Assembly (NCBI RefSeq): GCF_037038585.1
Contig: NC_092559.1
Location: 17,408,488-17,472,487, forward strand
DNA: 64,000 nt
Direction: 5' to 3'
Origin: Patagioenas fasciata
Taxonomy: Eukaryota > Chordata > Aves > Columbiformes > Columbidae
Shown here: positions 53,312 to 62,658 of the stretch, in pieces
Layout of the letters: each line of letters starts with the position of its first letter
Position numbering within the stretch: position 1 is the stretch's first letter
Translations under genes and position numbers: made by a program
The notes under the pieces: model-generated
What the model was told of the DNA's origin: nothing
Databases searched by the model: none
What the model saw: only the letters and a program-made list of their open reading frames with translations

Positions 53312-54632
53312 CCACCATGCCTGGTAGGGCACATCCTGCTAAGGTAAGTCTCAGAACGGAGGCACAAGCTGGGAGAAGCCATACACTGCTCTGGGGATGT
53401 GAGCCTTGCTCTTCCACCTCCATGTCTCCATTGCCACACACAGCCCTGCCACATCCCAGTGCTACATCCCCAGGAGAAGATCACACGGGGCAGCCTTGCC
53501 CTGTAGGAAGTGATGCCTGCTGTCTGCAGCTGGCAGGATCCCAGAGACTCACCTCTGCTTTCACACCAGCTGTGCAGCCAGGCACTGCCCATCAGATAAT
53601 TTCTCACCCAAAGGCCTCAGAATCAAGAGACACTCAAACAGGGGCACACCCACACCTGGGTGTGCCAGCACCACTCCAGGCAAGAGGAGCAAGGCTGAGG
53701 TCCCAGGTCAGCACTCATAAGGGACTGGCTTTTGCTAATGAACCACCCCAAGTTAAATCTTCCATCTGGAGACAATTAGCATACAGAAACCAGCTACCAG
53801 ATTAGAAGTAGCTGCTGAACTCCCCTGAGCAAACAAACAGGCAAGACCCAAGTGATGGCTCCACAGTGCCAGGTGGGCACATGAGCTCCTGTGGTGGGGA
53901 ACATCCCTGAGCTACCCGTGAGCACTAATGCTATATCACTGAGAGGAGAAAGCCACCCCAGCTGGGAGCCCACAGCCTGTTCTGCTCCAGCAGCTCACAG
54001 GATGCAAAGGCCAGGCAGTGGGCAGTGAGTACTATTACCTCAGGACATGTAGCCCTAGTTTAATGGGGATGGGGGCATCAAAGGGGAGAGACTCTTCCAC
54101 AACAAGCCCTGCTCCTACACACACTTCCCCAGCAAAAACAACCCACTCTTACCTTTTTGGCTGTGTGATAACCAGACATTCACTTTATTCACCAACTTTT
54201 AAGGTCTCCGAAGCCCTCTTGGGATGATATTTTCTGGGATGCAGTCATAGGACACAACTGCAGACTGCTCTCTGTTCCTATGTACTCACCTTCATGTTTG
54301 ACTGTTTAAGGACATTTTGCCTGCAGAGGTCCAGGGCATAAAGAGAACCTGCTTGTCCTGCATGACCGCCCTGAATCAGGGCCTGCTGCTATCTTCAAGC
54401 TACATCTGCTGCAAGTGTTCTTCTCCTAGCTGAGACAGCCCCGGCTTTACACTGCTGAGGCGAGGTTTATGGCAGCATGCTTGCTCTCTGTCTCAAGGAA
54501 ATGATATTTTTATTATTTTCTTTAAACCTAGTATCAGAGAAAAAAGATACCCAGGCAGAGCAGCTGCAGCACAGGCCAGCAGGGCATCCTGGCTCCTTGG
54601 AAAGGACATGATTGATACTGCAAATCGGCCAC
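53312..54632. other. Host-like sequence, no gene recognised
   Basis: Moderately GC-rich, lies between the GBA2-like and RGP1-like exons, where the shared promoter and first exons would be expected. Frames such as 53317-53805 have no family features. A donor-like AAGGTAAGTC occurs at 53340. Confidence 0.35.
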
Positions 54633-55040
54633 GTAAAAAAACTTCTAAAACCAAAATTTGTGGGTTTAAAAGCAAGCATCCTTTATTGGCGTGCCGCCAA
54701 CTCCAGGGGATCCATCCTCGGGGAGGGGGGCAGAAGAAGTTCCAGGCACAGGTTATATCCATCCAGATCATACATATTCATTACATTTCTTGGAAATCCT
54801 TTGCATATGTATTACATGCCTTTGTTATTTGGCTTGTAACCTGCTTGCACTGGTGTCACCACCTTATCTTCTGAGAGCAAGGGCATTGTCTCCTAACCTT
54901 CCCCTGCTTATCTTAACAAATACCATTCTTGTGACTTGATGCCTAACACCTAACATCTGTGAACCTTATTCTTATTAACTTAGTAAAATCTACAACCCTT
55001 ATTTGTATAGACTTATTTTATTACTAATTGCTGATTTTAG
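54633..55040 (-). repeat. LTR-like repeat R, minus-strand copy
   Basis: Reverse complement matches 52490-53270 without the nested LTR: ATTACATTTCTTGGAAATCCTTTGCATAT, ACCACCTTATCTTCTGAGAGCAAGGGCATTGTCTCCTAACCTTC and TTATTCTTATTAACTTA are shared. It gives the empty site for the 52536 LTR insertion. Confidence 0.6.
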
Positions 55041-55611
55041 GTATCAGACGGAGGGATTTAAAAAAGCATTTATTCCAGGAGCACACAGCAGGAGAGGTTT
55101 GAGATTTATAGTCACTGCTCGAGCTCTTTTGCTGTCTCAATAGCAAACTTCCCCTGACAGCTTCTCCCCACATGGCACAGGCCAAGAGGAGAAGATGCTC
55201 GATGTCCAATTGCTGGCTATTAACAGCTTTCCCAAGGCTGCAAAATAACCAGGAGAAAGTCTTTGTGTTCTGCAACACTAAAAGCCCTGCCAGGGCCAGA
55301 GGGCATTTTTTTCCCTTCAAATTGGCAGCAGAATTAAAACCTGTCCAAACATCACCCAGACATTCTGGATTTGTGCTGTAACACCCTCCCAGGGCGCACC
55401 AGCCACCTCTGTGGAAACCTGTCTGCACCTCTCCTCCTGCCCTGCCAGCCCCAACACCTGCCGCAGCCCACAATCTCCAGGGCATCAGACTGAGTGCTGC
55501 CAAGCAGAGCCCTAAAGAGAGCGCATGTGCCCCGCCTGGATGTTGCCATTCCCCTACTGTCACAGCACTCAGTCCTCTCTCCATGCCCACTGTTGGGTTT
55601 TTTTTTGGCAG
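55041..55611. other. Probable intron or 5' flank of RGP1, nothing else recognised
   Basis: The long minus-strand frame 55024-55788 overlaps the RGP1 exon on the opposite strand and has no recognisable feature; it is treated as chance. Confidence 0.35.
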
Positions 55612-55752
55612 GTGTGCAAGCAGAGCTGTCCAAGCCATGACTGAGGTGTTGGCCAAGATGGACCGTGGGCCTGTGTTCCTGGCAGGGGAGGTGCTGGAGT
55701 TTGTGATCACTTTTACCAACCTGTTATCAGCCTTGTCCACCTGCACCAGCAG
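55612..55752 (+). CDS. RGP1: RGP1-like first coding exon (host gene)
   Basis: After a strong acceptor (TTTTTTTTTGGCAG, ending 55611) there are 25 bases of 5' UTR and an ATG at 55637 opening 116 bases to a donor-like AGCAG/GTATGG (55753). The peptide begins MTEVLAKMDRGPVFLAGEVL and continues EFVITFTNLL. RGPVFLAGE and the following LExVxTxTN pattern are the N-terminus of RGP1, which with RIC1 forms the Golgi exchange factor for RAB6. No later RGP1 exon was seen to the right. Length and phase are plausible for a start exon, with no stop. Whether the gene is alive is unknown; a lone exon amid LTR insertions suggests decay. Confidence 0.72.
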
Positions 55753-56573
55753 GTATGGCAGCCCATGCCAGTGGGCCCCTTTTTGCACATGAAACCTTGT
55801 GGTGGCAGTGCTGTCTGGAACAGCCCTCCCTCTGAGCAGCCAGGTATAGTTATGGCTGGTTTGTGGGGCAATGGTGCCAGCTCAACCACTGGTGACTTCC
55901 CTGCCTGAGGTACTCCCTTAAGGGTGCTTTGTGCCATCACTATTTCAGGACTGAAACTGAGATAATAATTCTGGTTTTATGCCCCCAAGAGAGAGACAAG
56001 AAAAAAGTATGCAATTATAGATGCTCTCAGGTGAGCCCTCAGCAACAAGGCTACTGGCAGAAAATGAAGCCAAACTGGCTGTTGAAGCAGGATATCTAGT
56101 TACACCAGGGTGACAGTCTCACAGGGCAACATTCAGACAATGTCATTGTTTCCTACATTTATGGAAGGAACTCTCTCTGTGTAGCAGCTTGCTTACTTAT
56201 CAGTGTGATCCCTGCCTTCAGAGCTGGCAGTCAAAGGGATGAGCAGTACCTAGAGGGAGAAAGAGGCAGACTTCTGTGTCAGCATTTTCTATGGCCCAGC
56301 CTTTGCACACTGCCTCTTCCCTCATCATTACTATGTTCAAAATAGTCAGTGAAGAAAAATGAGAAGATGGGAGCTTCCTATATTGGTTCACAGGGAGTGA
56401 CTCCGCATCATAAGAAGTCACCCAAAGCCTCCGTGTCCACTGAGTGTGTGGTCTTGTCTGATTCTCCTGGGGGTGGAGAGTGCTTTCTCATCTTAGGCCC
56501 TTCCTGAGAAGTGTCCATTTCCAGCTGTCAGGTTCAGCATCTTTTATGAAAAATACACATTTTACAGGTGTCG
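55753..56573. other. Probable RGP1 intron sequence, nothing recognised
   Basis: No repeat family or coding motif seen between the RGP1-like donor and the nested LTR pair. Confidence 0.35.
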
Positions 56574-56578
56574 AGGGT

Positions 56579-57851
56579 TCTGATTGCGGGGTGACAATAA
56601 AACTGTGGCAGACGTATTGTTAACCCCCTCTCCCCCCCTTCCCCCTTCAACCCCTCCCTCTCCCCCCTTCCCACTAAGGACAGAGAGAAGAGAGTTGGAA
56701 AAATTAAAAATGTTTTACTAATGCTATTAATAAGAATAGAGAAAATAATATAAAATATACAAAACCAATCTTGAAAGTCTCAGCAACTGCAGAGCCGGCA
56801 CCCAAAGTCCTGGATTGGACCCTGCAGCCAACCGGAGCTGGATTCAGTCTCTCACTAGGCCTCAATTCGGAGGGACGATTCACAAGGTCCTCTCCTAATG
56901 TCGGCCATAAGCAAAAGGGACGAGATCCTTGTGATCTCCCACTTTTATATGAAGTATTCACGTGAATGGAATGTTATACTCGGTTGGTTTCTTGGTCACC
57001 TGTTTCTCGTTGCCCCTCTCGTGAGATGTGAATCTGTCCTTATCAACAACCTTGCATTCCATTGCTATGTTTACCAAAACATGTATCTGGTTCTCCAGGA
57101 AAATGCAGCTAATATGAAGGCTTTAGCTGACAGGCCAAATTCACTGTCGAGGGTTAAGATTGTGGGGTGACAATAAAACCCTGGCAGAGGTATTGTTAAC
57201 CTCCTCTCCCCCCCCAACTTCCCCCTTTTGCCCCTCCCTCTCCCCCCTTCCCACTAAGGACAGGCGATTGGGAGGGAAAGAAGGACAGAGAGAAGAGAGT
57301 TGGAAAAATTAAAAATGTTTTACTAATGCTACTAATAAGAATAGAGAAAATAATACAAAATATACAAAACCAATCTTGAAAGTCTCAGCAACTGCAGAAC
57401 CAGCACCCAAAGTCCTGGATTACACTCTGTAGCCAACCTGGAGCTGGATTCAGCCTCTCACTAGGCCTCAGTTCACAGGGACGACTAGCAAGGTCCTCTC
57501 CTAATGTCGGCCATAAGCAGATGGGAAAAAGGAAAAGGGAAAAGGGACGAGATCCTCGTGATCTCCCACTTTTATATGAAGTATTCACGTGAATGGAATG
57601 TTATACTCAGTTGGTCAGTTTCTTGGTCACCTCTTTCTCATTGCCCCTTTCGCGAGATGTCCATCCGTGCTTATCAATAACTTTGCATTCCATGGCTATG
57701 TTTACCAAAACATGTATCTGGTTCTCCAGGAAAATGCAGCTAATATGAAGGCTTTAGCGGACAGGCAAATTCACTAAAAGAGAAACTTGTTTTTTAACAA
57801 AACCAGGGCATTCACTAAAAGAGAAACTTTTTTTTTAACGTAACCAGGACA
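56579..57851 (-). repeat. ERVL solo LTR (a), with nested LTR (b)
   Basis: Minus-strand LTR of the copy 2 family, TGTCGAGGG...AACCAGGACA on the plus strand. It is flanked by a perfect 5 bp target duplication ACAGG (56574-56578 and 57852-57856). It is split by a second LTR at 57145-57810. With the nested LTR removed it is about 600 bases. Confidence 0.9.
57145..57810 (-). repeat. ERVL solo LTR (b) nested in LTR (a)
   Basis: 666 bases, TGTCGAGGGTTAAGATTG to AACCAGGGCA, with 5 bp target duplication TTCAC (57140-57144 and 57811-57815) inside LTR (a). Same family and orientation as its host LTR. The CCCCCC-rich tract at 57200-57255 is the complement of the G-rich strand of the plus-strand copies. 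Confidence 0.9.
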
Positions 57852-58081
57852 ACAGGTGATTATTTGATGAACCCATCTCCAGTGCTTGCAGTCTCAGCAG
57901 CAGCAAAGAAATCTCTTGTACTACTGCTGTAGGGCTTCTTTTTTTATTGCCTTCCTTAACTTTCCATCTTTTCTTCCTGGTTCCTCTTCTCTGCTGAATT
58001 AAACTTTCAAATTCAGCTGTGGCATAAGCATCTAGCTTTCTGGTTTTGTCTTGTGTGGTGACAGTGCTGTTTTTCCCAGTT
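57852..58081 (-). CDS. Candidate host exon, unrecognised
   Basis: On the minus strand a frame follows an acceptor-like CCTTTACAGTCCCACATGTTTCAG (58082-58105) and reads TGKNSTVTTQDKTRKLDAYA, then EFESLIQQRRGTRKKRWKVK and SLLLLRLQALEM, to the LTR insertion at 57851. It is lysine/arginine-rich then leucine-rich and about 75 codons long. I do not recognise it. The LTR (a) insertion interrupts it or lies just at its end. It could be a real exon of a neighbour or a chance frame. Confidence 0.35.
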
Positions 58082-58321
58082 CTGAAACATGTGGGACTGT
58101 AAAGGTACCAAGTGGAGCAGTTTTTGAGTTTCGCAGCAGTTACCAGAGCTTCATTTGGGAATTTCAGGTGTGTTGTGATCTGTAGAAAGCTGCCCCTTGG
58201 AAAAAGAAAACTTTTTAAAATAAAAAAGCAGGTGACCAAACTGATGAGACCTGGCTAAGTCATATGAGTGGCAACACCAAACAGATTGGTGGTTTGGAAA
58301 TTGAAGCTGTGGGTTGCATAG

Positions 58322-58605
58322 AGGTAGTACTTATGAAGAAAGGCTGAGGGAGCTGGGTCTCTTTAGTTTGGAGAAGAGGAGACTGAGGGGTGACCTTAAT
58401 AATGTTTATAAATATATAAAGGGTGAGTGCCATGAGGATGGAGCCAGGCTCTTCTCAGTGGCAAACAATGATAGGACAAGGAGTAATGGGATCAAGATGG
58501 AACACAAGAGGTTCCACTTAAATTTGAGAAGAATCTTCTTCTCAGTGAGGGTTACAGAGCACTGGAACAGGCTGCCCAGGGAGGTTGTGGAGTCTCCTTC
58601 CCTGT
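58322..58605 (+). mobile_element. CR1 fragment, ORF2 C-terminus
   Basis: Frame 58314-58607 encodes [20 protein letters not shown] through [16 protein letters not shown], matching the C-terminus of ORF2. The 3' UTR is missing; it meets an antisense CR1 tail to tail at about 58607. Confidence 0.88.
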
Positions 58606-58606
58606 A

Positions 58607-59135
58607 GCCTAAATAAGGCAGAGTAGAGGGGTAGGATTATCTCCCTGACCTGATGGTCACACTCTTTTTAATGCACCCCAGGATACCATTTGCCTTCTTG
58701 GCCACAAGGGCACATTGTTGACTCATGGTCAACCTGTTGTTGTTCTTATCTGCAGTGTTGTTTTCCAGCAGGTGCACCCCTAACCTACACTGATGCCTGG
58801 GGTTATTCCTCCCCAGGTGCAGGACCCTACACTTGCCCTTGGTGAATTTCATTAGGTTCTTCCCTGCCCAGTCCTCCAGTCTGTCCAGGTCTCGCTGAAT
58901 GGCAGCACAGCCTTCTGGTGTGTCAACCCTTCCTCCCAGTTTTTTTCATCAGCAAACTTGTTGAGGGTGCACTCAGTCTTTTCATCCAGGTCACTGATGA
59001 AAAGGTTGAATAGGACTGGACCTAACACTGACCCCTGGGGAACCTCACTAACTAGAGGCCTCCAACCAGGCTCTGCGCCATTGATCACAACCCTCTGAGC
59101 TCTGCCATCCAACCAGTTCATGATCCATCTGTCCC
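58607..59135 (-). mobile_element. CR1 fragment, antisense, first part
   Basis: Minus frames 58637-58852 and 58852-59181 encode [38 protein letters not shown] and [13 protein letters not shown]; the catalytic FADD reads FADE with a frameshift. The rest of the element appears at 60236-60307, so a later insertion separates the parts. Confidence 0.85.
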
Positions 59136-59611
59136 GCCCCAACAGATGGGATGAGGGATGAGTTAACTCTAGACGTGACACGCGCCCTGACTCAAGAGAT
59201 GAGACCAGGTGTGAGTTAACTCTGGGTTAATTCTGTGCAGTTATGTGAAGTGAATGACAGACAATCACCTCCAGGGTCCAATTCAATTGTGAGTTTTACT
59301 AAAAGTACTTGTTGGAATATTGGTTACAGTGAATGGTGACTTGGCAAAAGTATAACAGAACTTATCAACACATTAACAGCAAAAATCCTACTACGAGCGA
59401 TATATTGGCAACCATCAGTAGCTATAATATGAAATTTAACCAGAAATCAACAGCAGAGCTTAAAGATGGTGTTATCCTTATATGTTCAAAAGGGAAAGGG
59501 AGAAAGAGAGTGGTAGAGAGGGAAGGAAAACTAAGGTATAAAGGAGAGAGAAAGAGAGTAATATATATACTGAAGGAGAGACAAAGAAATGGGGGTATAG
59601 AAAAAAGGAGC

Positions 59612-59613
59612 GA

Positions 59614-59653
<40 letters not shown>

Positions 59654-59655
59654 GA
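59612..59655 (+). repeat. (GAAA)n microsatellite
   Basis: About ten uninterrupted GAAA units inside a longer purine-rich region (59490-59660). The opposite strand gives the artefactual FLSFFLSFF peptide repeat. Confidence 0.95.
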
Positions 59656-59910
59656 GGGATCCAGTCTCTTACAGCCCCACAGCGTGGATGACAGGACTTG
59701 TACGATGTTGTGTAGCCTCGATGTTCCATGGCGAGGATGCTGGGGTCAGGAGCGCAACATCCTCCTATGTCTGGTTCAGAGTGAGGGTCCTCAGGGTGCT
59801 GGTATTCTCTTGGTGAGGCCAAGCTGGTATTCCCTTCGGTGAGACTGGTAGGCCCTACCTGTGATGTTTTAGATGAGCTTTTTATAGCTCCCAGAGTAGA
59901 GGAAAGTCGG

Positions 59911-59944
59911 GGGGGGGGGGGGGTGGGGGGGGTGGGGAGGGGGG
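59911..59944 (+). repeat. G-run, potential quadruplex
   Basis: A run of more than fifteen G followed by GTGGGGGGGGGTGGGGAGGGGGGAAG. Could be partly a sequencing length error; possible four-stranded DNA. Confidence 0.8.
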
Positions 59945-60235
59945 GAAGTGGTGATTGCGAAAGAGGGACAAGTCTGGACAAGTCCTGGGCCACGTTAAAA
60001 GGGTCTCAACTTTTCCCCTTTGTTTGCAGAGCTGGGCATATCAGGAGATGGGGCTATGTGCCCTCTAGCACATCCTCCATCTCTGGGCGGTCAGCTAGCC
60101 TGATCTGTGGCTCGTTAGCTCCTCGTTGATATGTAGATCACAGTTCCCCTTGCTCTGAATGTGTCATCTCCTGGCTGAACTGGTTTCACCACAATGTTAT
60201 CAACCATGATCCTCATCAATACACAACACCATATC

Positions 60236-60307
60236 ACCATGCATTCATCCAATCCACACTTCTTGAGCTTGCCTATGAGTAGGTTGTGAGAGTCAGTGTC
60301 AAAAGCC
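60236..60307 (-). mobile_element. CR1 fragment, antisense, second part
   Basis: TTCTTGAGCTTGCCTATGAG and GTGTCAAAAGCCTTACTGAA correspond to the DFSKAFDTV region of ORF2 in the minus strand, following on from the 58607-59135 piece. Confidence 0.75.
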
Positions 60308-60311
60308 TTAC

Positions 60312-60686
60312 TGAAGCCCTCTGAAGAGGACCCTGCCAGTTCTGCTTGTGATCCGAGGCCTAATTCCAGGCCCTACATCCCTGAATCCAGTTCCGGTTTA
60401 CTGTGGAGTCCGGCCCAGGACTTCTGGGTGCCTGCCCTGCAGCTGCTGGAGCAACACCAGCTCTGCCATGGGCCGCTGCTGCACTACACCGGGGAATTCA
60501 AGATTGGTTTTGATTATTTTGTATTATTTTCTCTATTTATTAGTAGCATTAGTAAATCTTTTTAAACTTTTCCAGCTCATAAGTCTCTCTCCCTTTTCCT
60601 CCTATTACCCTTCTGAGTGGGGAGGGCGGGGAGTTTACAGAGAGCATCGTCCAGGGTTTATTGTTGCCTTGCAATAAATGGTGACA
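60312..60686 (+). repeat. ERVL LTR fragment
   Basis: Same subfamily as 452-750: GAAGAGGACCCTGCCAG, TAATTCCAG, ATTATTTTCTCTATTTATTAG, a G-rich GTGGGGAGGGCGGGGAG block, AATAAATGGTGACA at the end. The 5' part is missing. A retroviral integrase fragment follows directly. Confidence 0.7.
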
Positions 60687-60922
60687 GATGGGAAGCAGTA
60701 CGTTCTTGTTGGGGTGGAAGTGGTGTCAGGAGTTACCCAAGCTGCAGCCACTGTGAGAGTAACTGGGGATAACACAGTGAAAGGCTTGAAGCTATGGTTT
60801 AGTTATCTGCCAAAACCCCAATCCATCCAATCAGATAACGGTATCCACTTCACTGTCAGGGTGGTTCAGGAATTGGCAAAAGGCAAAGGAATATTTCACG
60901 TCCCCTACTATCCCTTAAGATA
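60687..60922 (+). pseudogene. Retroelement integrase core fragment
   Basis: Frame 60678-60923 encodes DGKQYVLVGVEVVSGVTQAA, then SIQSDNGIHFTV (second catalytic Asp) and FHVPYYP before a stop. The third catalytic residue lies beyond the end. It differs from the ERVL integrases here, so it belongs to another ERV group, not assigned. It ends at the CR1 5' end. Confidence 0.6.
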
Positions 60923-60954
60923 AAGGGAGAGTGGAAAGAACAAACAGATTACAG

Positions 60955-61330
60955 ACTCAGTCCCTGAGGTCAGCTGATCAGAGACAGATCAGCCGGAGCT
61001 ACGTTGGCAGATCCCGTGGTACAGGGGTTTTTTCAGTTTTTAGGTTTTGATTTTGCGACCTGGAAGCATCTGGCAGCCCTTGTGAGAGCGGCTGATGTGG
61101 CGTGGGTGTTACCACGGTGACAGCCAGAGATTTAAAATCGGTTGAAACTCAAAACTAGCACTCAGTCCCCGATGTCGGCTGATTGGAGCCAACTCAGCTG
61201 GAGCCATGTCGGCAGATCCCGTGGTACAGGGAGATTTTTGGTTTTTGGGTTTTGATTTTGCAACCCAGAAGCACCTGGCAACTCTTGCAAGAGCGGCTGA
61301 CATGGCGTGGGCATTACCACGGTGATGGCG
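60955..61330 (+). repeat. Two-fold tandem repeat in CR1 5' UTR (205-base period)
   Basis: Unit 1 begins ACTCAGTCCCTGAGGTC (60955), unit 2 ACTCAGTCCCCGATGTC (61160). Both contain GGCAGATCCCGTGGTACAGG, a T-rich GGTTTTGATTTTGC, AGAGCGGCTGA and GTTACCACGGTGA / ATTACCACGGTGA. Multimeric promoter units of this kind occur in several LINE 5' UTRs. Confidence 0.85.
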
Positions 61331-61443
61331 ATCACACCCCCACCCCTCGCCTTGAAAAAGCCTCAGAGAGGGCAGTGACCCGTCACTGTCCACCAGGTAC
61401 TGGGAGGGGTGACGAGCGTGTGAAGCGTGTGAGTACCACCCAC

Positions 61444-62470
61444 AATGTGCTGTAGCAGTGGGTGTGGTAGCTCGTGCAGCGGGGTACAGAGGTTTTGTCC
61501 CTCCTTGCTTGTTAGACCATCTCACCTATTGCCAGTGTCCCAGACTACTGCTGATCATGGTCTCTTCCAGACAGAGAGCTTGTCACAAAAAGACTGTGGC
61601 AACCCATACAGAGGGTCTGCCCCAAACCGTGTCTCTACAGGTGTTCAGCCGCAGGGAGTGCCAGAGCCTGCTGCTGCTGGGGGAGAGAGGCCAGCATTCC
61701 ACCTACGTGAGGTGTGAGCAGGTAGAAGATCTGCTCAGCATGGTGGTGAAACTTAAGGAGGAGGTTTAACACACTGAGGACCATCAGGGAGTGTGAAAAG
61801 GAGATCGACTGGTGGAGTAAATCCCTGGCATTCTAGTCAGAAAGGTCCCAGAGAGATACCCCCCAAAAGGTGATGGACCCATGCCCTGTCGGGCAGAGGG
61901 GGGAAGACCCAAGACAGCCCCTGCCCTGTTGCTCTTGGGCAGAGGCAGGGGACCAAAAAGATGAGGAGGGTTGGAAGCTAGTTCCAGTTAGGCGCCGCAG
62001 GCAACCCCCCTCCCTACCTGCTTTGCTTCCCCAGGTGCCCCTCTGTAATAGGGCCCTGGATCTTGAAGAAGAGGTATGTGAGGATGTGGTGCAAGGCCTG
62101 CCTACGAGGTCACATAGGAAGAGGTGGTTGACTCCACGCCTCAAGATTGCCTCTGATAAGAAAGAAAGAAGGGTAATTGTAGTAGGCGATTCCCTTCTGA
62201 GAGGAACAGAGGGCCCAATATGCGTAGTTGACCCTCATCATAGGGAAGTCTGTCGTCTACCTGGTGCCCGAATCGGGGATATCACCAGGACACTCCCCAA
62301 CCTGATGCACCCACCAGACTACTAACCACTGCTGATCTTCCAGACAGGTGGGGAGGAAGCTGCATCCCGTAGTCTGAGGGGAATGAAGAAAGATTTCAAG
62401 ACCTTGGGAAGGTTGGTGAAAGCGTCTGGGGCACAAGTGATTTTTCTCTTTCCTCCTTCCATTTTTGGGT
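61444..62470 (+). pseudogene. CR1 ORF1, broken
   Basis: Frame 61458-61769 contains the YVRCEQVEDLLSMVVKLKEEV coiled coil with a nearby Cys. Frame 61870-62325 encodes WKLVPVRRRRQPPSLPALL, LDLEEEVCEDVV and the SGNH-esterase block KERRVIVVGDSLLRGTEGP with intact Asp-Ser, then RLPGARIGDITRTLPNLM. A stop at 62323 precedes LLIFQTGGEEAA, where ORF1 copies have a GxND block; here that motif is gone. Confidence 0.8.
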
Positions 62471-62658
62471 GATGACATGCGATGGAATAGAAAAATTCAG
62501 TCCATAAATTATTTGCTACAAGACTGGTGCTACAGGCAAGGCTTTGGATTCTTTGATAATGGCTGGTTTTATAAGACACCAGTCCAGACAGTGATACGTG
62601 GGATAGGTTTATCTCACAGGGGCAAAAGGATGCTGGGAAAGGAATTAACAGGGCTCAT

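Larger units (their letters stand above)
59136..60235. repeat. Insertion into CR1, retroelement-like, with microsatellite
   Basis: About 1.1 kb splits the antisense CR1. Part of it (59310-59420) resembles 35040-35140, so it is probably an LTR or similar element. It includes a (GAAA)n run and a long G-run. Ends are TGTCCCGCCCC-like on the left and not defined on the right; no target duplication could be assigned. Confidence 0.45.

Noticed and set aside
53317..53805. Open frame starting MPGRAHPAK as a GBA2 or RGP1 first exon
   Set aside because: No similarity to either N-terminus and it lies in repeat-flanked, low-complexity protein composition.
55024..55788. 254-codon minus-strand frame
   Set aside because: It lies antisense to the RGP1-like exon, includes intron-like sequence and has no recognisable domain.
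59478..59993. Minus-strand frame with repeated FLSFF peptide
   Set aside because: Entirely an artefact of the (GAAA)n microsatellite and the G-run.
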